Shown here: one piece after another, positions 1-8,327 of the stretch
How the letters are laid out: each line of letters begins with the position of its first letter
How positions within the stretch are numbered: position 1 is the first letter of the stretch
Source: Massilia sp. PDC64
Lineage (GTDB): Bacteria; Pseudomonadota; Gammaproteobacteria; Burkholderiales; Burkholderiaceae_D
Assembly (NCBI RefSeq): GCF_900101265.1
Contig: NZ_FMZS01000007.1
Span: 248,001 to 312,000, forward strand
Direction of reading: 5' to 3'
Length of the DNA: 64,000 nt
The notes under the pieces: model-generated
What the model saw: the letters and a program-made list of their open reading frames with translations, nothing else
What the model was told of the DNA's origin: nothing
Databases searched by the model: none
Program-made: the position numbers and the translations under genes

Positions 1-702
1 AACGAACAAAGCATCGCGGAACTGGCCCTCGCCTTCGACGAGCTGGGACGCAATGAGCTCGTGCGCGCCATCGTGCTCGGCGCGAACGGCCCCGCGTTCT
101 GCGCCGGCGCGGACCTGAACTGGATGAAGAAGATGGCCGGTTATTCGGACAGCGAAAACCGCGCCGATGCCATGCGCCTCGCCGACATGCTGCGCACGAT
201 TTATGTCTGCCCGAAGCCCGTCGTGGCGAAGGTGCAGGGCGATTGCTACGCCGGCGGCATGGGCCTCGTGGCCGCGTGCGACGTGGTCGTGGCCGTCGAC
301 ACGGCGAACTTCTGCCTGTCCGAAGTGAAGCTCGGGCTGATCCCCGCGACAATCTCGCCGTACGTGATCAAGGCGATGGGCGAGCAAGCGGCGCGCCGGT
401 ACTTCCTCACCGCCGAACGCTTCGATGCGAAGGAAGCCCACCGCATCGGCTTCGTGCACGAGATCGTGCCGGCCGCGGACCTCGACACGAAGGTCGCGGG
501 CATCGTGCAGGCGCTGGCCAACAACAGCCCGAACGCCGTGCGCGAAGCGAAGACGCTCGTGCGCGAGATCGCCGGCGAGCCCGTGACGGAAGCGCTGCTG
601 GAAGACACGGCGAGCCGCATCGCGGGCATCCGCGCGTCGCTCGAAGGGCGCGAGGGCGTCGCCTCATTTCTCGAAAAACGCCGGCCTTCGTGGCTGGACT
701 AG
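1..702 (+). CDS. liuC: Methylglutaconyl-CoA hydratase (enoyl-CoA hydratase family), 5' partial
   Basis: Hydrates 3-methylglutaconyl-CoA to HMG-CoA in cytoplasmic leucine degradation. The reading frame is open from base 1, so the true start lies upstream of the window. 233 residues are visible of a family length of about 260. Crotonase features are present: the oxyanion-hole segment FCAGADLNWM, the second loop YAGGMGLVAACD, and SEVKLGLIPATISPYV with the catalytic Glu, a version typical of methylglutaconyl-CoA hydratases. The assignment over other crotonases rests on context: methylcrotonyl-CoA carboxylase alpha and HMG-CoA lyase lie downstream on the same strand. It ends 21 bp before bioA, so the two are probably co-transcribed. 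Confidence 0.85.
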   Translation, partial: NEQSIAELALAFDELGRNELVRAIVLGANGPAFCAGADLNWMKKMAGYSDSENRADAMRLADMLRTIYVCPKPVVAKVQGDCYAGGMGLVAACDVVVAVDTANFCLSEVKLGLIPATISPYVIKAMGEQAARRYFLTAERFDAKEAHRIGFVHEIVPAADLDTKVAGIVQALANNSPNAVREAKTLVREIAGEPVTEALLEDTASRIAGIRASLEGREGVASFLEKRRPSWLD

Positions 703-723
703 CTAGACCAAACAGGACGTAGA

Positions 724-2067
724 TTGAAACCCACCACCACCTCCTCCGACTGGATCGCGCGCAGCCTGCGCAGCGTCTGGCATCCATGCACGCAAATGCA
801 GCACCACGAAGAGGTGCCGCTGATCGCCGTCAGCCACGCCAAGGGGCCGTGGCTGTACGACCATGAAGGCCGGAGATATTTGGACGGCATCAGCTCGTGG
901 TGGGTCAACCTGTTCGGCCACGCCAACCCGCGCATCAACGCGGCATTAAAGGACCAGCTGGACAAGCTGGAACACGCGATGCTCGCCGGTTTCACGCATG
1001 AACCGGTGATCGAGTTGTCGGAGCAGCTGGCCGCATTGACGGGCCATCAGCTGGGTCACGCGTTCTATGCGTCGGACGGCGCGTCGGCCGTCGAGATCGC
1101 GCTCAAGATGAGTTTTCATTACTGGCGCAACGCGGGCTATGCGGACAAGCAGGAATTCGTTTGCCTGCAGGGTTCCTACCACGGCGAGACCGTGGGCGCG
1201 CTGGGCGTGACGGACGTCGCGCTGTTCAAGGATGCCTACGGCCCGCTGCTGCGCACGGCGCGCACCGTAGCGTCGCCGGATGCGCGCAATGCCGTCGACG
1301 GCGAATCCGCGCAGGACGTCGCGCTGCGTGCGGCGAAGGATGTCGAGGCGCTGTTCGCGGAACGCGCGGACCACATCGCCGCCATCATCGTCGAACCGCT
1401 CGTGCAGTGCGCGACGGGCATGGCGATGCACGACCCGCTGTACCTGCAGCGCCTGCGCGAGCTGTGCGACAAGTACCACGTGCACCTGATCGCCGACGAG
1501 ATCGCGGTCGGGTGCGGGCGCACCGGCACGTTCTTCGCGTGCGAGCAGGCCGCGATCTGGCCGGACTTCATGTGCCTGTCGAAAGGCATCAGCGGCGGCT
1601 ATCTGCCGCTGTCGCTCGTCCTCACCACGGACAAGGTCTACGAGGCGTTCTACAGCGAGGACATCACGCGCGGCTTCCTGCACTCGCACTCGTACACGGG
1701 CAATGCGCTGGCCTGCCGCGCCGCGCTGGCGACCTTGCAGATCTTCCAGGACGACGATGTCCTGAACAGGAACCGCGAAACGGCCACGCGCCTGATGGTG
1801 GAACTGGCGCCCCTGCTGGACCACCAACGTGTGACGAACTTCCGCCAGCGCGGCATGATCCTCGCGTTCGATGCGGTGGAGCCTGACACGCAGCGCGCAT
1901 CGACCTTCGCGCGCCGCTTCTTCACGAGCGCCGTGGAAAACGAATTGCTGCTGCGCCCCATCGGCCGCACCGTGTACCTGATGCCGCCGTACGTGCTGGA
2001 CGAAGAAGAGATCGTGGGCCTCGCCGCGCGCACGCGCAAGGTGTTCGAAGAAGTGATCGCGGAATGA
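724..2067 (+). CDS. bioA: Adenosylmethionine-8-amino-7-oxononanoate aminotransferase
   Basis: PLP-dependent transaminase that converts KAPA to DAPA with SAM as amino donor, the third-from-last step of biotin synthesis. The 447 residues match the family length. The N-terminal signature HPCTQM is at 20-25, GSYHGETVGALG at 150-161, the PLP-phosphate Asp within LIADEIAVGCGRTG (255-268), and the Schiff-base lysine K287 in CLSKGISGGYLPLS. The start is TTG at 724, preceded by AGGACG; no in-frame ATG gives a full-length N-terminus. The stop codon overlaps the bioF start (ATGA), so the two are translationally coupled. First of four contiguous biotin genes placed between liuC and liuD. Confidence 0.95.
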   Translation: MKPTTTSSDWIARSLRSVWHPCTQMQHHEEVPLIAVSHAKGPWLYDHEGRRYLDGISSWWVNLFGHANPRINAALKDQLDKLEHAMLAGFTHEPVIELSEQLAALTGHQLGHAFYASDGASAVEIALKMSFHYWRNAGYADKQEFVCLQGSYHGETVGALGVTDVALFKDAYGPLLRTARTVASPDARNAVDGESAQDVALRAAKDVEALFAERADHIAAIIVEPLVQCATGMAMHDPLYLQRLRELCDKYHVHLIADEIAVGCGRTGTFFACEQAAIWPDFMCLSKGISGGYLPLSLVLTTDKVYEAFYSEDITRGFLHSHSYTGNALACRAALATLQIFQDDDVLNRNRETATRLMVELAPLLDHQRVTNFRQRGMILAFDAVEPDTQRASTFARRFFTSAVENELLLRPIGRTVYLMPPYVLDEEEIVGLAARTRKVFEEVIAE

Positions 2068-3257
2068 TGACGAACCTGATCGACAACGTCCGCGCCCAGC
2101 TGGACGAGCTGGCAAGCCGCAGCCTGACGCGTCACCGGCGCACGGCGGAAACGCCCTGCGCGCCGCGCCAGGTCGTCGACGGCCGCGACATGCTCGCGTT
2201 CTGCAGCAACGATTACCTGGGTCTCGCCGCGCACCCGCGCGTGGTGGAAGCGCTGCGCGAGGGTGCGTCCTTGTACGGCGCCGGCAGCGGCGCGTCGCAC
2301 CTCGTATCGGGCCACAGCCGCGCGCACGCGCTGCTGGAAGAGAGGCTCGCCGCGTTCGAGGCGCCGCATCTGGAATCCGCCCGCGCGCTGTACTTCTGCA
2401 CCGGCTACATGGCGAACCTCGCCGTGCTGACGGGGCTCGGCAGTTCGCCCGATGCAATGATCTTCTCGGAAGCGCTGAACCACGCGTCCCTGATCGACGG
2501 TGCCCGCCTCGCGCGTGCGGGCGTGACCGTGTACCCGCACGGCGACGTGGCCGCGCTGGAAGAGAAACTCGCCGCGAGCACAGCACCCGTCAAGATCGTC
2601 GTGACGGACAGCGTGTTCAGCATGGACGGCGACCTCGCCCCGCTGCCCGCATTGCTGGCACTGTGCGAACGCCACGGCGCCTGGCTCGTCGTGGACGATG
2701 CGCACGGCTTCGGCGTCCTGGGACGGAACGGCCGCGGCGCGCTGGAACATTTCGGGCTGCGCTCGCCGCACCTGGTCTACATCGGCACGCTGGGCAAGGC
2801 GGCCGGCGTGGGCGGTGCGTTCATCGCCGCGCACGAGGACGTGATCGAGCTGATGATCCAGCGCGCGCGCCCGTACATCTACACGACGGCCGCCGCGCCC
2901 GCGCTCGCGCACGCGCTGCTCGCGAGTGTCGATATCATCGAGGGTGACGAGGGCGACAAACGCCGCGCAGACCTGCGTGCGCGCATCGCGCAACTGGACG
3001 CCGGCCTGCGCCTGGAACGCTGGCAGCGTCCCGCGTCGACGACGGCGATCCAGCCCATCATCATCGGCGCCAACGACGAGGCGATGGCGGTGGCATCCCG
3101 CCTGCACGAGCAGGGCCTGTGGGTGCCGGCGATCCGTCCGCCGACCGTGGCGGTGGGCACGGCACGCCTGCGCGTGACCCTGTCCGCCGCGCATACCGAA
3201 CAAGACGTCGCGCAGTTGATTACTGCGCTCAACCAGCTGGAAAGGACCTGGGCATGA
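2064..3257 (+). CDS. bioF: 8-amino-7-oxononanoate synthase
   Basis: PLP enzyme of the alpha-oxoamine synthase family that condenses pimeloyl-ACP/CoA with alanine to KAPA. 397 residues, full length. Visible motifs are SNDYLGLAAHP (48-58), the glycine-rich YGAGSGASHLVSG (71-83), DDAHGFGVLG (211-220), and the PLP lysine K245 in GTLGKAAGVGG. Two Met codons are adjacent at 2064 and 2067; either gives essentially the same protein. The start overlaps the bioA stop by 4 bp and the stop overlaps the bioD start by 4 bp, so bioA-F-D form one coupled unit. Confidence 0.95.
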   Translation: MMTNLIDNVRAQLDELASRSLTRHRRTAETPCAPRQVVDGRDMLAFCSNDYLGLAAHPRVVEALREGASLYGAGSGASHLVSGHSRAHALLEERLAAFEAPHLESARALYFCTGYMANLAVLTGLGSSPDAMIFSEALNHASLIDGARLARAGVTVYPHGDVAALEEKLAASTAPVKIVVTDSVFSMDGDLAPLPALLALCERHGAWLVVDDAHGFGVLGRNGRGALEHFGLRSPHLVYIGTLGKAAGVGGAFIAAHEDVIELMIQRARPYIYTTAAAPALAHALLASVDIIEGDEGDKRRADLRARIAQLDAGLRLERWQRPASTTAIQPIIIGANDEAMAVASRLHEQGLWVPAIRPPTVAVGTARLRVTLSAAHTEQDVAQLITALNQLERTWA

Positions 3258-4060
3258 GTCTCAACGAGCCCGAACAATCCGTCGGCGCCGCCGAACCCGC
3301 GACGACGGCTGCCGCGATGCCTGCCGTCGTCCCCGCACCGCTCGCCGCGGAAGGCGTGCCGACCCGCTTCGCCTGCTTCGTGACGGGCACGGACACGGAG
3401 ATCGGCAAGACGCTGATCTCCAGCGCCATCCTCCACAAGCTCGTGCGCCAGGGCGTGCGCGCATGCGGCATGAAGCCGATCGCGGCCGGCGCCGAGGAAC
3501 GCGACGGCATGCTGCACAATGACGACGCCGCCATGCTGCGCGCGGCCGGCAACGTGCAGCTGCCGCAGTCGATCACGACGCCGTACATGCTGCGCGAACC
3601 GTGCGCCCCGCACATCGCGGCCGCGCTGGAAGGCGTGACCATCGAACCGGTGCCGATCATGACGGCGTATGCCGAAATCCTGGGCGCGTCCGACGCGACC
3701 GTCGTCGAAGGCGTGGGCGGTTTCTGCGTGCCGTTCTCGCCCGACTTCGACAGCGCCGATCTGGCCGTACAATTGGGGCTGCCCGTCGTTCTCGTCGTCG
3801 GCATGCGCCTGGGCTGCATCAATCATGCTTTACTGACGGCCGAGGCGATCGTCGCGCGCGGCCTCGTGCTCGCGGGCTGGGTCGCCAACCAGGTGGACCC
3901 GGACATGCGCTTCGCGGACGAAAACGTCGCGGAGCTCGAACGCCGCCTGCCCGCCCCGCTGCTCGGCCGCGTGCCGCGCCTGGACGAACCGACGGCCGCC
4001 AAGGCTGCCACTTACCTCGAACTCGCGAGCCTGCCCGGATGGCCGGCCAAGCGAGCCTGA
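3254..4060 (+). CDS. bioD: Dethiobiotin synthetase
   Basis: ATP-dependent carboxylation and ring closure of DAPA to dethiobiotin. 268 residues from the ATG at 3254, which overlaps the bioF stop. The P-loop GTDTEIGKT is at 45-53, the CGMKPIAAGAE substrate-binding segment follows, and VVEGVGGFCVPF is the second nucleotide motif. Family members usually begin a few residues before the P-loop; here about 38 Ala/Pro-rich residues precede the core. Met22 is a possible alternative start, but the 4-bp overlap favours 3254. Other frames carry longer open stretches upstream that run through bioF and are not real. Confidence 0.92.
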   Translation: MSLNEPEQSVGAAEPATTAAAMPAVVPAPLAAEGVPTRFACFVTGTDTEIGKTLISSAILHKLVRQGVRACGMKPIAAGAEERDGMLHNDDAAMLRAAGNVQLPQSITTPYMLREPCAPHIAAALEGVTIEPVPIMTAYAEILGASDATVVEGVGGFCVPFSPDFDSADLAVQLGLPVVLVVGMRLGCINHALLTAEAIVARGLVLAGWVANQVDPDMRFADENVAELERRLPAPLLGRVPRLDEPTAAKAATYLELASLPGWPAKRA

Positions 4061-4079
4061 CCAAAACAAGGAATCCGAA

Positions 4080-5108
4080 ATGACCCAAGTCGTTACCCTC
4101 CACCCGCCGGTCACGCCGGCCTCCCTGCCGAAAGACGCCACCTGGCCGCTCGCCGACGTGCTCGCGCTGTTCGAACTGCCGCTGCCGGAACTGATGTTCC
4201 GCGCCCAGCAGGCCCACCGCGCCGAGTTCCCCGACGGCGACGTCGAACTCGCGACCCTCCTGTCGATCAAGACGGGCGGCTGCGAAGAGGATTGCGGCTA
4301 CTGCCCGCAGGCCGCGCGCTACGACACGGGCGTCGAGGCGAAGAAGATCCTCGACCTCGACACCGTGCTGGACGCCGCGCGCGAAGCGAAGGCCAAGGGC
4401 GCGACCCGCTTCTGCATGGGCGCCGCCTGGCGCAGCCCGAAAGAGCGCGACATGGAGAAAGTGGAAGCCATGGTGCGCGGCGTGAAAGCGCTGGGCATGG
4501 AAACCTGCGCGACGCTCGGCATGCTGGAAGAAGGCCAGGCCGAGCAACTGAAGCAGGCGGGCCTGGACTACTACAACCACAACATCGACACGTCGCCGGA
4601 CTTCTACGGCGACGTGATCTCCACGCGCGAATACCGCGACCGCCTGGACACGCTGGGCCGCGTGCGCACGGCCGGTTTGAAGATCTGCTGCGGCGGCATC
4701 GTGGGCATGGGCGAGACGCGTGCGCAGCGCGCGGGCCTGATCGCGCAACTGGCCAACATGAACCCGTATCCGGAATCGGTGCCCATCAACCACCTGGTGC
4801 AGGTGGAAGGCACGCCGCTGCACGGCCTGCCGCCGCTGGACCCGATCGAATTCGTGCGCACGATCGCCGTCGCCCGCATCACGATGCCGAAGGCGCGCGT
4901 GCGTCTGTCGGCCGGCCGCCGCGAGCTGGGCGAAGCCGTGCAGGCGATGTGCTTCATGGCCGGCGCCAATTCCATCTTCTACGGCGACAAGCTGCTCACC
5001 ACGGACAATCCGGAAGCGGACGACGACCGCAAGCTGCTGGAAAAGCTGGGCCTCAAGACGCGCTCGGCGACGCTGGAGTCGGTGCAGAAGGAAAGCTGCG
5101 GCTGCTGA
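4080..5108 (+). CDS. bioB: Biotin synthase
   Basis: Radical-SAM enzyme that inserts sulfur into dethiobiotin. 342 residues. The SAM [4Fe-4S] triad is C68-x3-C72-x2-C75 within GGCEEDCGYCPQ. The conserved YYNHNIDTS and RLSAGRRE motifs follow, the latter with the Arg ligand of the [2Fe-2S] cluster. The C-terminus ends ESCGC. The ATG at 4080 follows AAGGAATCCGAA, 19 bp after bioD. It completes the bioAFDB late pathway; bioC/bioH are not in the window. Confidence 0.96.
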   Translation: MTQVVTLHPPVTPASLPKDATWPLADVLALFELPLPELMFRAQQAHRAEFPDGDVELATLLSIKTGGCEEDCGYCPQAARYDTGVEAKKILDLDTVLDAAREAKAKGATRFCMGAAWRSPKERDMEKVEAMVRGVKALGMETCATLGMLEEGQAEQLKQAGLDYYNHNIDTSPDFYGDVISTREYRDRLDTLGRVRTAGLKICCGGIVGMGETRAQRAGLIAQLANMNPYPESVPINHLVQVEGTPLHGLPPLDPIEFVRTIAVARITMPKARVRLSAGRRELGEAVQAMCFMAGANSIFYGDKLLTTDNPEADDDRKLLEKLGLKTRSATLESVQKESCGC

Positions 5109-5118
5109 AGCGCAGCAC

Positions 5119-5201
5119 CGTCGCCCCTGCGAAGGCAGGGGCCCAATTTGGAGCAGTCGAGACGCATGCAAACTTGGGTTCCCGCCTCCGCGGGAACGAC
5201 G
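5119..5201. repeat. REP/MITE-like inverted-repeat element
   Basis: Two 28-bp arms, 5119-5146 and 5174-5201, are imperfect inverted copies separated by 27 bp. The first begins CGTCGCCCCTGCG; the second, read on the minus strand, begins CGTCGTTCCCGCG. Each arm is itself a short GC-rich palindrome. This is the organisation of paired REP or small non-autonomous repeats scattered between genes in GC-rich proteobacteria. It fills most of the 177-bp bioB-liuD gap. No other copy was noticed in this window. Confidence 0.6.
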
Positions 5202-5285
5202 GAGATGTCAGGCCACGAGCCAGGTTTTATAGAACGTAATCCGGCCACAAGCCGATCCCACAACACATAAAACAGACGAGACACC

Positions 5286-7295
5286 ATGTTCACGAAGATC
5301 CTCATCGCCAACCGTGGCGAAATCGCCTGCCGGGTCGCCGCCACCGCGCGCCGCCTGGGCATCAAGACCGTTGCCGTCTACTCGGAAGCCGACGCCGGCG
5401 CGAAACACGTGGCGGTCTGCGATGAAGCGATCCTGCTCGGCCCCGCCGCCGCCAAGGACAGCTATCTGCGCGGCGACAAGATCATCGCCGCCGCGCTGGC
5501 CACCGGCGCGCAGGCGATCCACCCGGGCTATGGCTTCCTGTCCGAGAATGCGGAATTCGCGGAAGCCTGCGCGGCCGCGGGCCTCGTGTTCATCGGTCCT
5601 CCGGGCAGCTCCATGCGCGCGATGGGATCGAAATCCGCCGCCAAGCAGTTGATGGAAGGCGCGGGCGTGCCGCTCGTGCCGGGCTACCACGGCGATGCGC
5701 AGGATCCGGAACTGCTGCAATCGGAAGCGAACCGCATCGGCTATCCGGTGCTGCTGAAAGCCAGCGCGGGCGGCGGCGGCAAGGGCATGCGCGTCGTGGA
5801 ACGGTCCGAGGATTTCCAGGCCGCGCTCGCGTCGTGCAAGCGCGAAGCCATTTCGTCCTTCGGCGACGACAAGGTGCTCGTCGAAAAATACCTCACGCGC
5901 CCGCGCCACATCGAGATCCAGGTGTTCGCGGACACGCACGGCAACTGCGTCTACCTGCACGAACGCGACTGCTCCGTGCAGCGCCGTCACCAGAAAGTGC
6001 TGGAAGAAGCGCCGGCACCGGGCATGCCGCCGGAGCGCCGCGCCGCGATGGGCGAAGCGGCCGTCGCGGCCGCGCGCGCCGTGGGCTATGTGGGCGCAGG
6101 CACCGTCGAATTCATCGCCAACCAGGACGGCACGTTCTATTTCATGGAGATGAATACGCGCCTGCAGGTCGAGCACCCCGTCACCGAGATGATCACGGGC
6201 ACGGACCTCGTCGAATGGCAACTGCGCGTGGCCGCCGGCCAGCCGCTGCCGAAGCAGCAGCATGAACTCACGATCCACGGCCACGCGATCGAGGCGCGCG
6301 TGTATGCGGAGAATCCTGAAAAGGGTTTCCTGCCGTCGATCGGAACACTGCAGTACATGGACACCCCGAGCCACGTCGCGTTCGAACTGGGCGACGTGCG
6401 CATCGATTCCGGCGTGCGCGCGGGCGACGCGATTTCTCCGTTCTACGATCCGATGATCGCGAAGCTGATCGTGTGGGGCGCGGACCGCGCGCAGGCGCTG
6501 GCGCGCATGGCGCAGGCGCTGTCCGAATTCCACATCGTCGGTCTCGCGACGAATATCGCCTTCCTGAAACGCCTCGTCGAAGGCGATGCCTTCGCGCATG
6601 CCGACCTGGACACGGGCCTGATCGAGCGGAACACGGCGAGCCTGTTCCCGCCGGCAGGTCCGGCGCCGTTGCCCGCGCTGGCGCTGGCGGCTGCGGCCCT
6701 CGTCGCGGCGGAAACATCAACGAGCAGCAACCCCGCCGACCCGTGGGCCAGCACGCACGGCTGGCGCATGAACGGCACGTACCGCCGCCGGCTGGCGTTC
6801 GGCGACGAATACGCGGCCACGACCCAGGCCAAGGTCTATGCAATCGACATGACCTATCATGCGCATGGCTGGACGCTGGAGGCGGAGGGCAAGGTGCATC
6901 CGCTGGCGCTTGTCTCGCAGCATGACGGCCGCTACGCGATCCGCCTGGACGGCCAGGCCATCCAGGGCACGGTGCGGCGCGACGGCGAAACGCTGCACGT
7001 GTTCACCGGCGGCCTGCATCACGTGCTGGATTGGCACGATCCGCTCGCACATGCCGGCGAGCACGAAACTGCGGACGGCCGCCTGACGGCACCGATGCCG
7101 GGCAAGGTGGTCGCGGTGATCGCTTCGAACGGGCAGCACGTCAGGAAGGGCGAGCCGCTCGTGATCATGGAAGCGATGAAGATGGAGCACACGATTGCCG
7201 CACCGAGCGACGGCCTGGTCGAGGAAGTCTTGTACCAGGTCGGCGACCAGGTCGCGGATGGTGCACCGCTGCTGGCCTTCAAGGCGGCAGCATAA
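5286..7295 (+). CDS. liuD: 3-methylcrotonyl-CoA carboxylase, biotin-containing alpha subunit
   Basis: Carries the biotin carboxylase and biotinyl domains that carboxylate 3-methylcrotonyl-CoA together with a beta subunit, the step before LiuC. 669 residues. The biotin-carboxylase N-lobe starts FTKILIANRGEIACR, the ATP-grasp region has SAGGGGKGMRVV, and the carboxylase active site has MNTRLQVEHPVTE. The C-terminal biotinyl domain has EAMKMEH with acceptor Lys near 632. Acetyl- and propionyl-CoA carboxylase alpha subunits share this architecture; the liu context decides the call. The beta subunit (liuB) is presumably upstream of the window. Biotin genes lie directly upstream. Confidence 0.88.
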   Translation: MFTKILIANRGEIACRVAATARRLGIKTVAVYSEADAGAKHVAVCDEAILLGPAAAKDSYLRGDKIIAAALATGAQAIHPGYGFLSENAEFAEACAAAGLVFIGPPGSSMRAMGSKSAAKQLMEGAGVPLVPGYHGDAQDPELLQSEANRIGYPVLLKASAGGGGKGMRVVERSEDFQAALASCKREAISSFGDDKVLVEKYLTRPRHIEIQVFADTHGNCVYLHERDCSVQRRHQKVLEEAPAPGMPPERRAAMGEAAVAAARAVGYVGAGTVEFIANQDGTFYFMEMNTRLQVEHPVTEMITGTDLVEWQLRVAAGQPLPKQQHELTIHGHAIEARVYAENPEKGFLPSIGTLQYMDTPSHVAFELGDVRIDSGVRAGDAISPFYDPMIAKLIVWGADRAQALARMAQALSEFHIVGLATNIAFLKRLVEGDAFAHADLDTGLIERNTASLFPPAGPAPLPALALAAAALVAAETSTSSNPADPWASTHGWRMNGTYRRRLAFGDEYAATTQAKVYAIDMTYHAHGWTLEAEGKVHPLALVSQHDGRYAIRLDGQAIQGTVRRDGETLHVFTGGLHHVLDWHDPLAHAGEHETADGRLTAPMPGKVVAVIASNGQHVRKGEPLVIMEAMKMEHTIAAPSDGLVEEVLYQVGDQVADGAPLLAFKAAA

Positions 7296-7376
7296 TAACC
7301 GCCGCGGCGGAGATCGCGGCGCGAACGACCAACGAGACAGCACACGCAATCCATAACAACTATCTGGAGACGAACG

Positions 7377-8318
7377 ATGCGGATATTGCTGTACAGGGGC
7401 GACGGTGTCATCGAACCGTGGGCCCGTGATTTTGCGAATGCATTGCCACACGCGGAGACCGTCGTGTGGCACGAAAACATGTCGCTGGCGTCGCAACCGC
7501 CTTGCGACTACGCCGTCGTGTGGACGCCGACGCCGCAGCTGCTCGACCAGCTCGCGCACGTCAAGGCGATCTTCCTGATGGGCGCCGGCGTGGACGCACT
7601 GCTGAAATTCGGCGACGCGCTGCCGCCCGTCCCCATCGTCCGCCTGGGCGATGCGGGAATGGCCGAGCAGATGGCGGAGTACGTGGCGTATGCGACCTTG
7701 CGCTACTTCCGCCGCTTCGACGACTACGAACAGCAGGCGCGCCAGGGCATCTGGAACCCGCTGGAAACGCGCCGCCGCAAGGCCGACTTCACGGTCGGCG
7801 TGCTGGGTCTCGGCAAGCTCGGGCTGCCCGTGCTGCGCACCCTGCGCCAGCTCGGCTTTCCCGTGCGCGGCTGGAGCCGGACGCCGAAGGACGTGCCGGG
7901 CGTGCCATGTTTTGCCGGCATGGACGAGCTGGGCGACTTTCTGTCCGGCACGCAGGTGCTCGTCTGCATGCTGCCGCTCACGCCCGAGACGACGAACCTG
8001 CTCGACCGCGCGCACCTGTCGCAGCTGCCCGAAGGCGCCTACGTGATCAACGTGGCGCGCGGCGCGCTGCTGGCCGAGCCGGACCTGCTGGCGCTGATCC
8101 GCGCCGGCCACATCGCGGGCGCCACGCTGGACGTATTCCGCAACGAACCGCTGCCGGCGCCGCATCCGTTCTGGAACGAACCGCGCATCACGATCACGCC
8201 GCACATCTCCGCGCTCACCCTGCGCGAAGAGGCGGTGCGCCAGATCGCAGACAAGATCGGGAAGCTGGAACGGGGCGAGGCCATCGACGACATCGTCGAC
8301 CGCGCCCGCGGCTACTAG
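7377..8318 (+). CDS. ghrA: Glyoxylate/hydroxypyruvate reductase A-like D-2-hydroxyacid dehydrogenase
   Basis: NAD(P)H-dependent reductase of glyoxylate/hydroxypyruvate or related 2-ketoacids, cytoplasmic. 313 residues, the length of E. coli GhrA. The Rossmann glycine motif is GVLGLGKLG, and the NAD-domain signature VINVARGALL carries the catalytic Arg. The catalytic Glu follows in NEPLP, and the His is in TPHISALT. A GGAG precedes the ATG at spacing 7. It lies between liuD and liuE although it has no known role in leucine breakdown. Substrate is inferred only from subfamily. Confidence 0.8.
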   Translation: MRILLYRGDGVIEPWARDFANALPHAETVVWHENMSLASQPPCDYAVVWTPTPQLLDQLAHVKAIFLMGAGVDALLKFGDALPPVPIVRLGDAGMAEQMAEYVAYATLRYFRRFDDYEQQARQGIWNPLETRRRKADFTVGVLGLGKLGLPVLRTLRQLGFPVRGWSRTPKDVPGVPCFAGMDELGDFLSGTQVLVCMLPLTPETTNLLDRAHLSQLPEGAYVINVARGALLAEPDLLALIRAGHIAGATLDVFRNEPLPAPHPFWNEPRITITPHISALTLREEAVRQIADKIGKLERGEAIDDIVDRARGY

Positions 8319-8327
8319 GAAACCACC

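Noticed and set aside
946..2586. Minus-strand open frame opposite bioA/bioF
   Set aside because: Overlaps two well-supported biotin genes; Arg-rich, no domain.
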